NCBI GenBank assembly: GCA_045593905.1
Contig: JAZNXL010000007.1
Span: 5,306 to 69,305, forward strand
From: RGIG9041 sp045593905
Lineage (GTDB): Bacteria > Bacillota > Clostridia > Oscillospirales > QAKW01
Length of the DNA stretch: 64,000 nt
Direction of reading: 5' to 3'
The translations under genes were made by a program, and so were the position numbers. The notes beneath the pieces are model-generated. The model saw nothing but the letters and a program-made list of their open reading frames with translations. It did no database searches and had not been told where the DNA came from. Below, piece by piece: positions 50,759 to 59,703 of the stretch. The stretch's first letter is position 1; every line of letters starts with the position of its first letter.

Positions 50759-51373
50759 ACAAACTGAATTTAGTGTACACTCTGAGCACAATGGCGAGCG
50801 AGCAGAACAAACTGCTCTTCCATGATGAACAAGATTATGACAAAGCTTTGTTTGATGCTCGGCAGGAATGACTTTTTTAAGAGCTATTTCAACTTTGTGT
50901 GGGTCGGTAGTATCCTTAACAAGCCCAAGTCTGTTTGATAGCCTTATACAATGTGTATCGGCAATAATTGCAGGTTTATTGTAAATATCACCGCATATAA
51001 GATTGGCCGTTTTTCTACCAATTCCCGAAAGTTTAGTAAGGTCATCAATATTATCGGGTACCTCACCGTTAAAGTCGTTTATAATTTGATTTGACATTTC
51101 AATTATGCTTTGCGCCTTTGCGCGATAAAAGCCGCAAGAGTGAATAATTTTGCAAACATCTTCAAAATTCGCATTGGCAAAATCTTGTAAAGTTTTATAT
51201 TTTTCAAAAAGGGCAGGGGTAACTAAATTAACGCGCTCATCAGTGCACTGCGCCGAAAGTCTTGTTGCGATAAGCAACTCATACGGTTTTGAAAAATTAA
51301 GCGAGCATTTAGCGTAAGGGTATAACCTGTTTAACTCTTCAATTATATACGTTACTTTTTCTTTTTTAGTCAT
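50705..51373 (-). CDS. nth: Endonuclease III
   Basis: A DNA glycosylase/AP lyase that removes oxidised pyrimidines. Over 222 residues: LLIATRLSAQCTDERVN (near 30), the helix-hairpin-helix LSGIGRKTANLICGD (near 113) with catalytic Lys, ADTHCIRLSNRLGL (near 138) with catalytic Asp, and the iron-sulphur loop C-x6-C-x2-C-x5-C (near 190). The usual LSAQTTD reads LSAQCTD. The Lys/Asn-rich C-terminal tail (KSTKNKTNTKAANK) lies in the overlap with the DUF368 gene. Its start overlaps the rarA stop by 8 bases. Confidence 0.95.
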   Translation of the reverse strand: MTKKEKVTYIIEELNRLYPYAKCSLNFSKPYELLIATRLSAQCTDERVNLVTPALFEKYKTLQDFANANFEDVCKIIHSCGFYRAKAQSIIEMSNQIINDFNGEVPDNIDDLTKLSGIGRKTANLICGDIYNKPAIIADTHCIRLSNRLGLVKDTTDPHKVEIALKKVIPAEHQTKLCHNLVHHGRAVCSARSPLCSECTLNSVCSYFKSTKNKTNTKAANK

Positions 51374-52622
51374 TTTTTATTTTATTCCAATATTCAAAGG
51401 TTGTTTTTTCAAATTTATTGTCGCCGTATTCATAGTATACGGCGTTTTTTAAATCATCAGGCAGGTATTGTTGTTTTACATAGTGATTTTTATAGCTGTG
51501 AGGATATTTGTATCCGTCTCCGTGGCCTAATTTTTGTGCACCGCTGTAATGAGCATCTTTTAAATTTGTAGGTACATTGGCGCCAAGACCTGCTCTGACG
51601 TCGTTAAGTGCTGCGTCAATGGCACAAATTGCACTGTTTGATTTTGGTGCTGTTGCAAGTAAAATTACAGCTTCGGCAAGAGGAATACGGGCCTCGGGAA
51701 AACCGAGTGCCATAGCAGCATCAACACATGATTTAACAATAGATATTGCATTAGGATATGCAAGACCTATATCTTCACACGCAATAACCATAAGCCTTCG
51801 ACAAATAGAAGGCAGGTCGCCCGATTCAACTAATTTTGCTAAATAATGAAGTGCGGCGTTTTCATCAGAACCTCTTATAGATTTTTGAAAAGCCGAAACT
51901 GTATCATAATGCTGGTCGCCGTCTCGGTCGTAACGCATTGAGCTTTTTTGCGAGCATTGTTTTACTATATCAACAGTTATTACTTCGTCGCTGTCTTGCA
52001 TATATGCCGATAACATTTCTATACAGTTAAGTGCTTTTCTAACATCGCCGCCGCAGTTGTTGCAAACAAGTTGCAAAGCATCGTCTTCGAATTTCAAGGT
52101 GATATTTTCGTGAGTCTTAAGATGTTCAATTGCTCGAAGCACCGCGATTTTAATTTCATCGGGGCTAACAGGCTTAAACTCAAAAACCGTACAACGAGAT
52201 AAAATAGCGTTGTATATGTAAAAATATGGGTTTTCAGTGGTAGATGCAATAAGGGTAATTTTACCGTTTTCGATAAATTCAAGAAGTGATTGCTGTTGAC
52301 GTTTATTAAAGTATTGAATCTCATCGAGGTACAGTAATATACCGTTTGGAGCGGTAAACATATTACAATCGTTGATAATATCTTTAATATCTTGAATTGA
52401 CGCAGTTGTCGCATTTAATTTATACAACTTTCTCTCACTTTGTGCAGCAATAATGTTAGCAAGAGTTGTCTTTCCACAACCACTTGGGCCGTAAAATATC
52501 ATATTTGTTATTTTTTTATTTACAATAGACCTGTAAAGTACACTATCTTTACACAATAAATGCCTTTGTCCAACCATGTTATCAAGTGAGGTTGGTCTTA
52601 AAATATCTGAAAGTGGATTCAT
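51366..52622 (-). CDS. rarA: Replication-associated recombination protein A (AAA+ ATPase)
   Basis: A clamp-loader-like ATPase (MgsA/Mgs1) that works at stalled replication forks. The 418 residues have RPTSLDNMVGQRHL (near 9), Walker A YGPSGCGKTTLANII (near 44), ILLYLDEIQYFNKRQQQ (Walker B near 94), sensor 1 LIASTTENPYF (near 120), and the C-terminal tetramer domain with SIRGSDENAALHYLAKLVESG (near 240) and EDIGLAYPNA. It is upstream of nth in a two-gene unit. Confidence 0.96.
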   Translation of the reverse strand: MNPLSDILRPTSLDNMVGQRHLLCKDSVLYRSIVNKKITNMIFYGPSGCGKTTLANIIAAQSERKLYKLNATTASIQDIKDIINDCNMFTAPNGILLYLDEIQYFNKRQQQSLLEFIENGKITLIASTTENPYFYIYNAILSRCTVFEFKPVSPDEIKIAVLRAIEHLKTHENITLKFEDDALQLVCNNCGGDVRKALNCIEMLSAYMQDSDEVITVDIVKQCSQKSSMRYDRDGDQHYDTVSAFQKSIRGSDENAALHYLAKLVESGDLPSICRRLMVIACEDIGLAYPNAISIVKSCVDAAMALGFPEARIPLAEAVILLATAPKSNSAICAIDAALNDVRAGLGANVPTNLKDAHYSGAQKLGHGDGYKYPHSYKNHYVKQQYLPDDLKNAVYYEYGDNKFEKTTFEYWNKIKND

Positions 52623-52690
52623 TATTTACTCCGTTTTTGTTTTAATTATAACATTTCGCCACACTATTATCAATAATTTATTACATAATA

Positions 52691-52719
52691 TTGACATATT
52701 ATTAAAAAAATTATAAAAT
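52691..52719 (+). promoter_or_regulatory. Promoter of the transketolase operon
   Basis: Perfect TTGACA (52691-52696) and TAAAAT (52714-52719), 17 bases apart, with a GGAGG ribosome site before the gene. Confidence 0.78.
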
Positions 52720-52749
52720 GTTAGTTAATAAAATACGGAGGAATATAGC

Positions 52750-53577
52750 ATGAATCAACAACAAAAAACAGAGTTGCAAAAAATTGCAAACAAAGTCCGT
52801 GTCGATATTATTGAAGAGGTACATAGCGCTAAATCGGGTCACCCCGGCGGTTCTCTCTCAATAGCTGACATACTTACATATCTTTATTTTAGTGAAATGA
52901 ATATTGACCCAAAAAATCCTGATATGGCTGATAGAGATAGATTTGTTTTATCAAAAGGTCATACTTGCCCTGCATTATATGCAGTTTTGGCTGAAAGAGG
53001 TTACTTTGATGTTGAGGTTTTAAAAACATTCAGAAAACTCGACAGCATTTTACAAGGCCACCCCGATATGAAATATATCCCCGGCGTTGATATGTCAAGC
53101 GGTTCATTAGGCCAGGGCATTTCGGCAGCTTGCGGTATGGCTCTTTCTGCAAAACTCGACAACAAAAACTATAGAGTATATTCTATTCTTGGTGACGGCG
53201 AAATCGAAGAAGGTCAGGTATGGGAAGCATTTATGTTTGCATCACATTACAAACTCACAAACCTTTGCGCTATCATTGATAGAAACGGTCTTCAAATCGA
53301 CGGCAAAACATCTGATGTAATGTCTTCAGAACCCCTTGAAGAAAAAATGGCTGCGTTTGGCTTTAATGTAATCGTAATTGACGCTCACAATTTTGACCAA
53401 ATCGAAGACGCATTTGCAAAAGCAAAAGCTGAAACTACAAAGCCAACAGTAATTATTGCTAACTCAGTTAAGGGTAAAGGCGTTTCATTTATGGAGAACA
53501 ATGTTTCGTGGCACGGTAGTGCTCCTAACGACGAGCAATATGCACAAGCACTTAAAGATTTAGGGGAGGAAGCATAA
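52750..53577 (+). CDS. Transketolase, N-terminal subunit
   Basis: Split transketolase of the pentose phosphate pathway. This half (275 residues) binds the thiamine diphosphate pyrophosphate. SAKSGHPGGSLSIADILTYLYF (near 22), FVLSKGHTCPALYAVLAERG (near 59), GHPDMKYIPGVDMSSGSLGQGISAACGMAL (near 100) and the ThDP motif GDGEIEEGQVWEA (near 148) are present. It is followed 2 bases later by the C-terminal half. Confidence 0.96.
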   Translation: MNQQQKTELQKIANKVRVDIIEEVHSAKSGHPGGSLSIADILTYLYFSEMNIDPKNPDMADRDRFVLSKGHTCPALYAVLAERGYFDVEVLKTFRKLDSILQGHPDMKYIPGVDMSSGSLGQGISAACGMALSAKLDNKNYRVYSILGDGEIEEGQVWEAFMFASHYKLTNLCAIIDRNGLQIDGKTSDVMSSEPLEEKMAAFGFNVIVIDAHNFDQIEDAFAKAKAETTKPTVIIANSVKGKGVSFMENNVSWHGSAPNDEQYAQALKDLGEEA

Positions 53578-53579
53578 TT

Positions 53580-54515
53580 ATGATTAAAGAAGCTACAAGA
53601 GAAAGCTACGGCAAAGCAATTGCTGAATTTGCTGAACAATACGATTTATACGTTCTTGATGCTGACCTTGCGGAAGCTACTAAAACAAGAATTTTTTCAA
53701 AGCAACACCCCGAAAGATTTTTTGATTGCGGTATTGCCGAGGGTAATATGATGAGCGTTGCTGCTGGTCTTGCAACAACCGGTAAAACTGTATTTGCATC
53801 TACATTTGCTATGTTTGCAGCAGGCAGAGCATTTGAACAAATTCGTAACTCAATCGGTTACCCGCACTTAAACGTTAAAATCGGCGCTACACACGCAGGC
53901 CTCAGCGTTGGCGAAGACGGCGCTACTCACCAATGTAATGAGGATATTGCTCTTATGAGAACAATTCCCGGTATGGTGATTTTAAATCCTGCTGACCCCG
54001 TTGAAGCTCGTCTTGCAGTTAAGGCTGCTTGTGAACACAAAGGCCCGGTTTACTTAAGATTTGGCAGAATGGCTATCGAGCAGTTTTTACCCGACGATTA
54101 TAACTTTGAAATTGGTAAAGGCTATGTTGTTAAAGACGGTAAAGATGTTGCTATTTTTGCAACAGGTCTTATGGTAAGCGAAGCAAACAAAGCAGCTGCT
54201 ACTCTTGCTGAGCAGGGTATTGATGCTGCAGTAATTAACATTTCTACCATCAAACCTATCGATAAAGATATTGTTGTTGAATACGCTAAAAAATGCGGTG
54301 CAGTTGTTACAAGTGAAGAACACTCAATAATTGGTGGTCTTGGCTCAGCTGTTGCTGAAGTTGTTTGCGAAAACTGTCCTTGCCCTGTAGTTCGTCACGG
54401 TGTTGAAGATGTATTTGGTAAGAGTGCTCCTGCTCTTCAAGTACTTGAACACTTTGGTGTTAATGCCGATGGCATTGTTGAAAAAGCAAAACAAGCTCTT
54501 TCGCTTAAAAAATAG
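53580..54515 (+). CDS. Transketolase, C-terminal subunit
   Basis: The 311-residue partner with the pyrimidine-binding domain. FDCGIAEGNMMSVAAGLATTGKTVFASTFAMFAAGRAFEQIRN (near 48) includes the catalytic Glu, and THAGLSVGEDGATHQCNEDIALMRTIPGM (near 102) completes the active site. It also has a transketolase C-terminal domain. Together with the previous subunit it moves two-carbon units between sugar phosphates. Confidence 0.96.
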   Translation: MIKEATRESYGKAIAEFAEQYDLYVLDADLAEATKTRIFSKQHPERFFDCGIAEGNMMSVAAGLATTGKTVFASTFAMFAAGRAFEQIRNSIGYPHLNVKIGATHAGLSVGEDGATHQCNEDIALMRTIPGMVILNPADPVEARLAVKAACEHKGPVYLRFGRMAIEQFLPDDYNFEIGKGYVVKDGKDVAIFATGLMVSEANKAAATLAEQGIDAAVINISTIKPIDKDIVVEYAKKCGAVVTSEEHSIIGGLGSAVAEVVCENCPCPVVRHGVEDVFGKSAPALQVLEHFGVNADGIVEKAKQALSLKK

Positions 54516-54531
54516 GACTTAAGAGGAAACA

Positions 54532-55626
54532 ATGAAACTTGGTATAGTTGGTTTGCCAAATGTTGGCAAGAGTACACTTTTTAATGCTATTACGAATTCT
54601 GAAGCACAGTCTGAAAACTATCCCTTTTGTACTATCGAGCCTAACGTAGGCGTTGTTTGCGTACCTGATAAAAGGCTTGATGTTTTAGCTGAACTTAGCA
54701 AATCAAAAAAGATTGTTCCCGCTGTTATTGAATTTGTTGATATTGCAGGTCTTGTTAAAGGTGCATCAAAAGGCGAGGGACTTGGTAACAAGTTTTTATC
54801 AAACATTCGCGAGGTCGATGCTATTGTTCATGTTGTACGTTGTTTTAATAACGACAACATCATTCACGTTGACGGTTCAGTAAATCCTCTTCGTGATATT
54901 GAAACAATTAACCTTGAACTTATTTTCGCAGACCTTGAAAGTATTGATAAACACATTGACCGTGCTAAAAAGCTTTTAAAAGGTGACAAAAAATATCAAA
55001 CAGACGTTAATTTGTTTGAAAAAATCAAATCTGCTCTCGAAAGCGGAAAATTTGCAAACTCTGTTGAGCTTTCAACCGACGAGCAAGAGATAATGAAATC
55101 TATTCAGCTTTTAACAAACAAGCCTGTTATTTACGCTTGTAACGTTAGTGAGGACGATTTTTCGGGCGGTGTAACAACCAATTCATACGTTGAGGCTGTT
55201 GAACAAAAAGCCAAAGATGAAAACGCAGAGGTTTTAACAATTTGTGCTCAAATTGAGCAAGAAATTAGCGAGCTTGACGACGAAGAGAAAAAAATGTTCT
55301 TAGCTGATTTAGGCTTTGAAAGCAGTGGTCTTGACAGACTTATTGCTAAATGCTATTCGCTTTTAAATTTAATAAGTTACATTACAACAGGCGAAATGGA
55401 AACAAAAGCCTGGACAATAACTAAGGGCACCAAAGCTCCCGGTGCTGCAGGTAAAATTCACTCTGATTTTGAACGCGGATTTATCCGTGCTGAAATTGTT
55501 ACCTATGATGATTTAGTTGAGTGTGGTTCGATGGCAGCCGCAAGAGACAAGGGCCTACTACGAAGTGAAGGCAAAGAATATGTAGTTCAAGACGGCGATG
55601 TTGTACTATTTAGATTTAACGTATAA
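54532..55626 (+). CDS. ychF: Redox-regulated ATPase/GTPase YchF
   Basis: An Obg-family P-loop protein (364 residues) that prefers ATP. GLPNVGKSTLFNAIT (G1, near 6), IEPNVGVV, FVDIAGLVKGASKGEGLGNKFL (G3, near 66), a central coiled helical hairpin, and the C-terminal TGS domain with AGKIHSDFERGFIRAEIV (near 304) and the ending GDVVLFRFNV. It follows the transketolase genes by 16 bases and probably shares their promoter. Confidence 0.97.
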   Translation: MKLGIVGLPNVGKSTLFNAITNSEAQSENYPFCTIEPNVGVVCVPDKRLDVLAELSKSKKIVPAVIEFVDIAGLVKGASKGEGLGNKFLSNIREVDAIVHVVRCFNNDNIIHVDGSVNPLRDIETINLELIFADLESIDKHIDRAKKLLKGDKKYQTDVNLFEKIKSALESGKFANSVELSTDEQEIMKSIQLLTNKPVIYACNVSEDDFSGGVTTNSYVEAVEQKAKDENAEVLTICAQIEQEISELDDEEKKMFLADLGFESSGLDRLIAKCYSLLNLISYITTGEMETKAWTITKGTKAPGAAGKIHSDFERGFIRAEIVTYDDLVECGSMAAARDKGLLRSEGKEYVVQDGDVVLFRFNV

Positions 55627-55662
55627 AAAAGAGGTCATACATTTGTATGACCTCTTTTATTT
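55625..55662. terminator. Terminator of ychF (bidirectional)
   Basis: The long stem AAAGAGGTCATACA/TGTATGACCTCTTT with T-rich flanks on both strands. On the minus strand it also ends the 29-residue gene. Confidence 0.92.
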
Positions 55663-55664
55663 TT

Positions 55665-55754
55665 TTAGTTGTTGCAGCAGCAAAGAAGGAAGATAGCGAT
55701 AAGAATTATCCACAAGCAACCATTATCATCATCAAAAAGACTTCTGATACACAT
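55665..55754 (-). CDS. 29-residue Cys-rich membrane peptide, sporulation candidate
   Basis: The minus-strand ORF opens at ATG 55754, six bases after GAGGTG, and ends at 55665. The product begins MCIRSLFDDDNGC, has one hydrophobic helix (LWIILIAIFLL) and ends CCCNN. I recall similar tiny proteins, with an acidic DDDN patch and terminal Cys cluster, as unannotated ORFs in clostridial genomes. The layout resembles small sporulation membrane proteins of the YjcZ kind. A sigma-K-like promoter lies 31 bases upstream and a terminator directly downstream, so it is a complete stand-alone unit. Confidence 0.78.
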   Translation of the reverse strand: MCIRSLFDDDNGCLWIILIAIFLLCCCNN

Positions 55755-55784
55755 TTTGTTTCACCTCACTCATAGATTTCAATA

Positions 55785-55812
55785 TATACTATGTTAAGGT
55801 GAATTTTTTTGT
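55785..55812 (-). promoter_or_regulatory. Sigma-K-like promoter of the 29-residue gene
   Basis: On the minus strand ACA (55812-55810), 16 bases, CATAGTATA (55793-55785). It has the same spacing and form as the element before the Cys-rich gene at 21501. Confidence 0.5.
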
Positions 55813-55817
55813 TACTG

Positions 55818-55964
55818 TTAAATACACGAATAAATTAATTTAATTATTGCAGCTAAAGCAATTAATAAATAAACACAATTTTTAGCATATGAGCTCTTTT
55901 TGTTTTTTGCGTATTTGTTATTGATTATCCTTTCACATTCTTTTATAATATCGTTTTTTGCCAT
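55818..55964 (-). CDS. 48-residue membrane protein downstream of spoIIE
   Basis: A minus-strand ORF from ATG 55964 (five bases after AAAGGATGG) to 55818. It has a charged N-terminal half (MAKNDIIKECERIINNKYAKNKK) and one hydrophobic helix (CVYLLIALAAIIKLIYSCI). It begins 42 bases after the spoIIE stop with no terminator between, so it is probably cotranscribed with spoIIE. I do not recognise a family. The strong ribosome site and length make it a likely real gene. Confidence 0.68.
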   Translation of the reverse strand: MAKNDIIKECERIINNKYAKNKKSSYAKNCVYLLIALAAIIKLIYSCI

Positions 55965-56006
55965 TAAAACCATCCTTTAATTTTAGGTTATTCCAACAGC
56001 TTAATT

Positions 56007-57926
56007 CTATTCAAAAAGCCTGTCACATACTTTAATTGTTAATACTGTTATATCATCATCTGAAGATTCGTTTTGTTGTTTTGTTGCAATATTAATTATG
56101 TTTTTTGAAATACTTTCAATGTTAGTGTCAGACATTGTTAGCAAAAATGTTTTAATTTCATCTGTTATGTTTGAAACACCGTCTGACATCATTATTATAA
56201 TATCGTTATGCTTTAGCTCAACGATGTTTTTTGAGTATGAAATGTTATCAAATAGCCCGGCAGGGTAGCCGCCGCCGTTAATAACGGTAATTTTGTTTTC
56301 GTTTAAGATATAGCTGCAATACGCCCCGCATTTATAAAATTCGGCAATACCATTTACAAGTGAAACTTCACATAAATCTATTGTTGAAAAGCCTACGCCG
56401 TCTTTTATTATTCCAAGTGCACAGTTAACCGTTTGTAATGCCTCGTGTGCCGTTATGTTTGATTTTAATAGTTTTTTTAACAGTAAAATTGTGTCGTGGC
56501 TTTTATTATATGCTTCCTTACCGCAGCCCATACCGTCAGCCAATAGCAAATTATAATTTTCGTTATTTGTTTTAAATGCCGAAACATTATCACCGCAGAC
56601 TGTTTGACCATTTTTAGCCTTATATATTGCATAACATTCAATTTTAAAGCGTTCACACGCTTCTAATACTAAATAATATTTTGTTTTGTCAATTTCTTTT
56701 TGACTATATATGAAATCGTGATTGCATATTGAACATAGTTTTAGCCGTAATTCTTCTAATGAAATATATTGCTCACATTTAAAATTTAAAGCTATAGATT
56801 GTTTATTATCATTATAATAGTTTGTAATATCAATATTATAACAATCTTTTTGCTTCAAAAAGCGCTTAATTTTATTTTCAAAATTAGCCTTAAATATTGG
56901 TCTAATATATTCTGTATCTATCGCATTAAGTAATTCAGATGATACATCATTAAATTTTTTGCATAATATTTCGCTTGATTGTATCGGTTCGTTTGTTTGA
57001 ACGGTTATGTATTTATCTATGAAATTTGCAAATTTAATTTTTGGTATTGCAATATAAATTAATATTGAAATTAGCGGTATAAGAGCAAACGAGATATTGT
57101 TTATATTAAAAATATTAACAGTGTATAATAAAATATATGTTATAAAATACGAAGTGGGTATATGCTTTTTTTCAAATTTACCGAGCATTATTGCTATTAG
57201 CGATGGTAAGTATAGCATAACAAAAAATATATTATTAGAAATATGTAATAGCGCTACAGTTGCGCATAGCGACATATTAAACAAAACCGAAATTTTGTAA
57301 TTAAATATATATGCACTTAACAACAAGAATACAATGCATATCACAAACGATAGCGATATTCCATAAAAGTATATACTGTCTATGGCGCACAAAAACAAAA
57401 CGAGAGTTATGTTTAAGCAAACAATATCTTTAAGTTCAAATTTTGATTCTTTTTTTATAGAAACAATCAAATGATTTAAAAAATAACTAATACAGCCACA
57501 CAATATTGATTCGCAAACTAATAATAAAACCGAAAACAAGGTTACATTATTCGCAAACATAAATATAAAACCAATAACCAAGCAAATTATAGCAGGTAAA
57601 ACAGGGGAGTATACTTTTTTAATGTAATGAGTTGATGAAATAAGTATAATAAGGTATAAAACGGTGTTTGATATTATGTATTTAAAATTCTCAATAGCAA
57701 AATCTTTTGTTATAAACCCTATAAAACTGCCTATGAAATACGGCAATGGTGCCATGCCTGTAATTGGAACAATAGAAAACAATGACAACGAAAAAGGGGA
57801 AATATCAAATTTCACTCCCACCCGTGACAGCAACAAACCGATTAACAACGACATTGTGTATTTTAAACATAGCTTTAAAGCCTTTTTTACATTCTTATAA
57901 AGTTGATTATATTTTACGCCTTCCAT
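56007..57926 (-). CDS. spoIIE: Stage II sporulation protein E (PP2C phosphatase)
   Basis: Dephosphorylates SpoIIAA to release sigma-F in the forespore. The 639 residues are shorter than the Bacillus protein (about 827). The N-terminal 300 residues hold about ten membrane helices, then a linker. The PP2C domain has LLLADGMGCGKEAYNKS (near 450, metal Asp), VGFSTIDLCEVSL (near 500), INGGGYPAGLF (near 540), IIIMMSDGVSN (near 570) and a final DDDITVLTIKV with the last metal Asp. The catalytic residues look intact. ATG follows GGAGG. Confidence 0.95.
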   Translation of the reverse strand: MEGVKYNQLYKNVKKALKLCLKYTMSLLIGLLLSRVGVKFDISPFSLSLFSIVPITGMAPLPYFIGSFIGFITKDFAIENFKYIISNTVLYLIILISSTHYIKKVYSPVLPAIICLVIGFIFMFANNVTLFSVLLLVCESILCGCISYFLNHLIVSIKKESKFELKDIVCLNITLVLFLCAIDSIYFYGISLSFVICIVFLLLSAYIFNYKISVLFNMSLCATVALLHISNNIFFVMLYLPSLIAIMLGKFEKKHIPTSYFITYILLYTVNIFNINNISFALIPLISILIYIAIPKIKFANFIDKYITVQTNEPIQSSEILCKKFNDVSSELLNAIDTEYIRPIFKANFENKIKRFLKQKDCYNIDITNYYNDNKQSIALNFKCEQYISLEELRLKLCSICNHDFIYSQKEIDKTKYYLVLEACERFKIECYAIYKAKNGQTVCGDNVSAFKTNNENYNLLLADGMGCGKEAYNKSHDTILLLKKLLKSNITAHEALQTVNCALGIIKDGVGFSTIDLCEVSLVNGIAEFYKCGAYCSYILNENKITVINGGGYPAGLFDNISYSKNIVELKHNDIIIMMSDGVSNITDEIKTFLLTMSDTNIESISKNIINIATKQQNESSDDDITVLTIKVCDRLFE

Positions 57927-57997
57927 AATAACCTCCGTGCATAAAATATATTACTTATATAAGATAAAAAAATATGTCATATGTTGAAATAAATTTG

Positions 57998-58040
57998 ATA
58001 AAAAATAAAATGAGGTGATAATTTAATTTATCACCTCATA
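57998..58040 (-). terminator. Terminator of the asd-dapA-dapB operon
   Basis: The stem TGAGGTGAT/ATCACCTCA (58011-58039) followed on the minus strand by TTTTATTTTTTATC. Confidence 0.85.
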
Positions 58041-58045
58041 TATTA

Positions 58046-58789
58046 TTAAATTAAATCTTTCATACTGTACATCCCGGCCGGTTTTTTATTTAACCAAAGC
58101 GCAGCTTTAAGTGCACCCGAGCCAAATATTTTTTTAGAATATGCAGTATGAGTAATTTCGATAGTTTCATCGGTTCCTGCAAATAAAACAGTGTGCTCAC
58201 CAACAATAGTACCGCCACGAATAGAGCTTATTCCTATTTCGTTTTTGCATCTTTTGTTACGAGTAGAGTGTCTGTCATACACATTTGTATACTCGTTGTT
58301 ATTATTTAATGCATCTGCGAGCATTATTGCGGTTCCGCTTGGAGCATCAATTTTTTGATTGTGGTGTTTTTCAATAATTTCAATGTCGAATTTATCGCCA
58401 AGCACCGCCTGAGCTTTTTGTATAAGCTCAGTCATAAGGTTAATGCCAAGTGACATATTATAAGTGAAAAAAACAGGAATTTGAGCCGATGCTTTATGAA
58501 TTAGTTCAATGTTATTATTGTCATTTCCTGTGGTTGCAATAACGGCAGGTAACGATTTGCTTATGCAGTAATCTAAAATGCTTTTTAGTAGTGACGGATG
58601 AGAAAAATCGATTAATACATCAGCTTGTTCTTTAACTTTGTTTAAATCATTATAAACAGGGTAGTCATAACAAAGGTTGTTTTTCAAATCTACACCTGCA
58701 ACTATTTTTAAATCATCATAATTAGCTGCAAGTTCCGAAATGGTTTTACCCATATGTCCGCTACAGCCACATAATATAATTCTTGTCAT
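58046..58789 (-). CDS. dapB: 4-hydroxy-tetrahydrodipicolinate reductase
   Basis: Third gene of the lysine/diaminopimelate operon. The 247 residues have the NAD(P) motif IILCGCSGHMGKTI (near 4), the ATTGNDN segment (near 88), FTYNMSLGINLM (near 108), EIIEKHHNQKIDAPSGTAIMLAD (near 137, catalytic His/Lys) and ISSIRGGTIVGEHTVLFAG (near 190). AAAGGATG before ATG 58789 sets the start. A frame extension of three codons overlaps that ribosome site. In a spore-former its product also feeds dipicolinate synthesis. Confidence 0.96.
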   Translation of the reverse strand: MTRIILCGCSGHMGKTISELAANYDDLKIVAGVDLKNNLCYDYPVYNDLNKVKEQADVLIDFSHPSLLKSILDYCISKSLPAVIATTGNDNNNIELIHKASAQIPVFFTYNMSLGINLMTELIQKAQAVLGDKFDIEIIEKHHNQKIDAPSGTAIMLADALNNNNEYTNVYDRHSTRNKRCKNEIGISSIRGGTIVGEHTVLFAGTDETIEITHTAYSKKIFGSGALKAALWLNKKPAGMYSMKDLI

Positions 58790-58807
58790 TTTATACATCC
58801 TTTAATA

Positions 58808-59683
58808 CTAAATTAACTCAACATTTTTAAGACTTTCGGTAAGTCTTAAAAGATTTTTCTCGTTCATATTACAAAGGGGAAGTCTTAACACACCTGCGTT
58901 TTTACCCATAAGATTTAATGCTGTTTTAACAGGAATAGGATTAACTTCGCAAAACAGCGAGCCAATAAGGTCTAAATATTTAAGCTGTAATTGTAACGCT
59001 TTATCATATTGATTACTAAGCATAAACTCACAAATATCGTGTGTTTCTTTAGGGAGTATATTTGATAATACTGAAATAACACCTATACCGCCAAGCGCCA
59101 TAATAGGAACAATCTGGTCATCGTTTCCGCTATAAATATCAAGGTCGCATTCAGCTTTTATTTTTGCAATTTGTGAAATATTTCCTGAGGCTTCTTTTAC
59201 TGCAACAATGTTATCAATTTTTGATAGCTTTTTATATGTCTCTATTTCAATGTTAACTCCTGTTCTTGATGGAACATTGTAGAGAATACAAGGTATAGTA
59301 ACACTATCGGCAATAGCTTTAAAATGAAGATACAAGCCATTTTGTGTTGCCTTATTATAGTAAGGTGTAACAAGCAAAAGTGCATCAACGCCAACACTCT
59401 GGGCATATTTTGAAAGCTCAATTGAGTATCGTGTATCGTTGCTTCCGGTTCCTGCAATTACAGGTACTCTTTTATTAACTTTTTCAACGGCAAATTTAAC
59501 TACTTTTTTGTGTTCATCATCGTTTAATGTTTTGGCTTCGCCGGTTGTTCCGCAAACAACAATTGCATCAGTTTTATTTGAGATATTAAACTCAATAAGT
59601 TCAGCCAATTTCTCGTAATTTACACTAAAATCCTCGTTCATCGGTGTTACAATAGCAACACCTGCGCCTTTGAAAACGCTCAT
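58808..59683 (-). CDS. dapA: 4-hydroxy-tetrahydrodipicolinate synthase
   Basis: Condenses pyruvate with aspartate semialdehyde. The 291-residue barrel has VVCGTTGEAKTL (near 42), ALLLVTPYYNKATQNGLYLHF (near 100), ILYNVPSRTGVNI (near 131, catalytic Tyr) and the Schiff-base Lys in IVAVKEASGNISQI (near 161), then YSGNDDQIVPIMALGGIGVISV. It follows asd by 20 bases and has a GGAGG ribosome site. Confidence 0.97.
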   Translation of the reverse strand: MSVFKGAGVAIVTPMNEDFSVNYEKLAELIEFNISNKTDAIVVCGTTGEAKTLNDDEHKKVVKFAVEKVNKRVPVIAGTGSNDTRYSIELSKYAQSVGVDALLLVTPYYNKATQNGLYLHFKAIADSVTIPCILYNVPSRTGVNIEIETYKKLSKIDNIVAVKEASGNISQIAKIKAECDLDIYSGNDDQIVPIMALGGIGVISVLSNILPKETHDICEFMLSNQYDKALQLQLKYLDLIGSLFCEVNPIPVKTALNLMGKNAGVLRLPLCNMNEKNLLRLTESLKNVELI

Positions 59684-59703
59684 AAAATTACCTCCGAAAA
59701 GTA

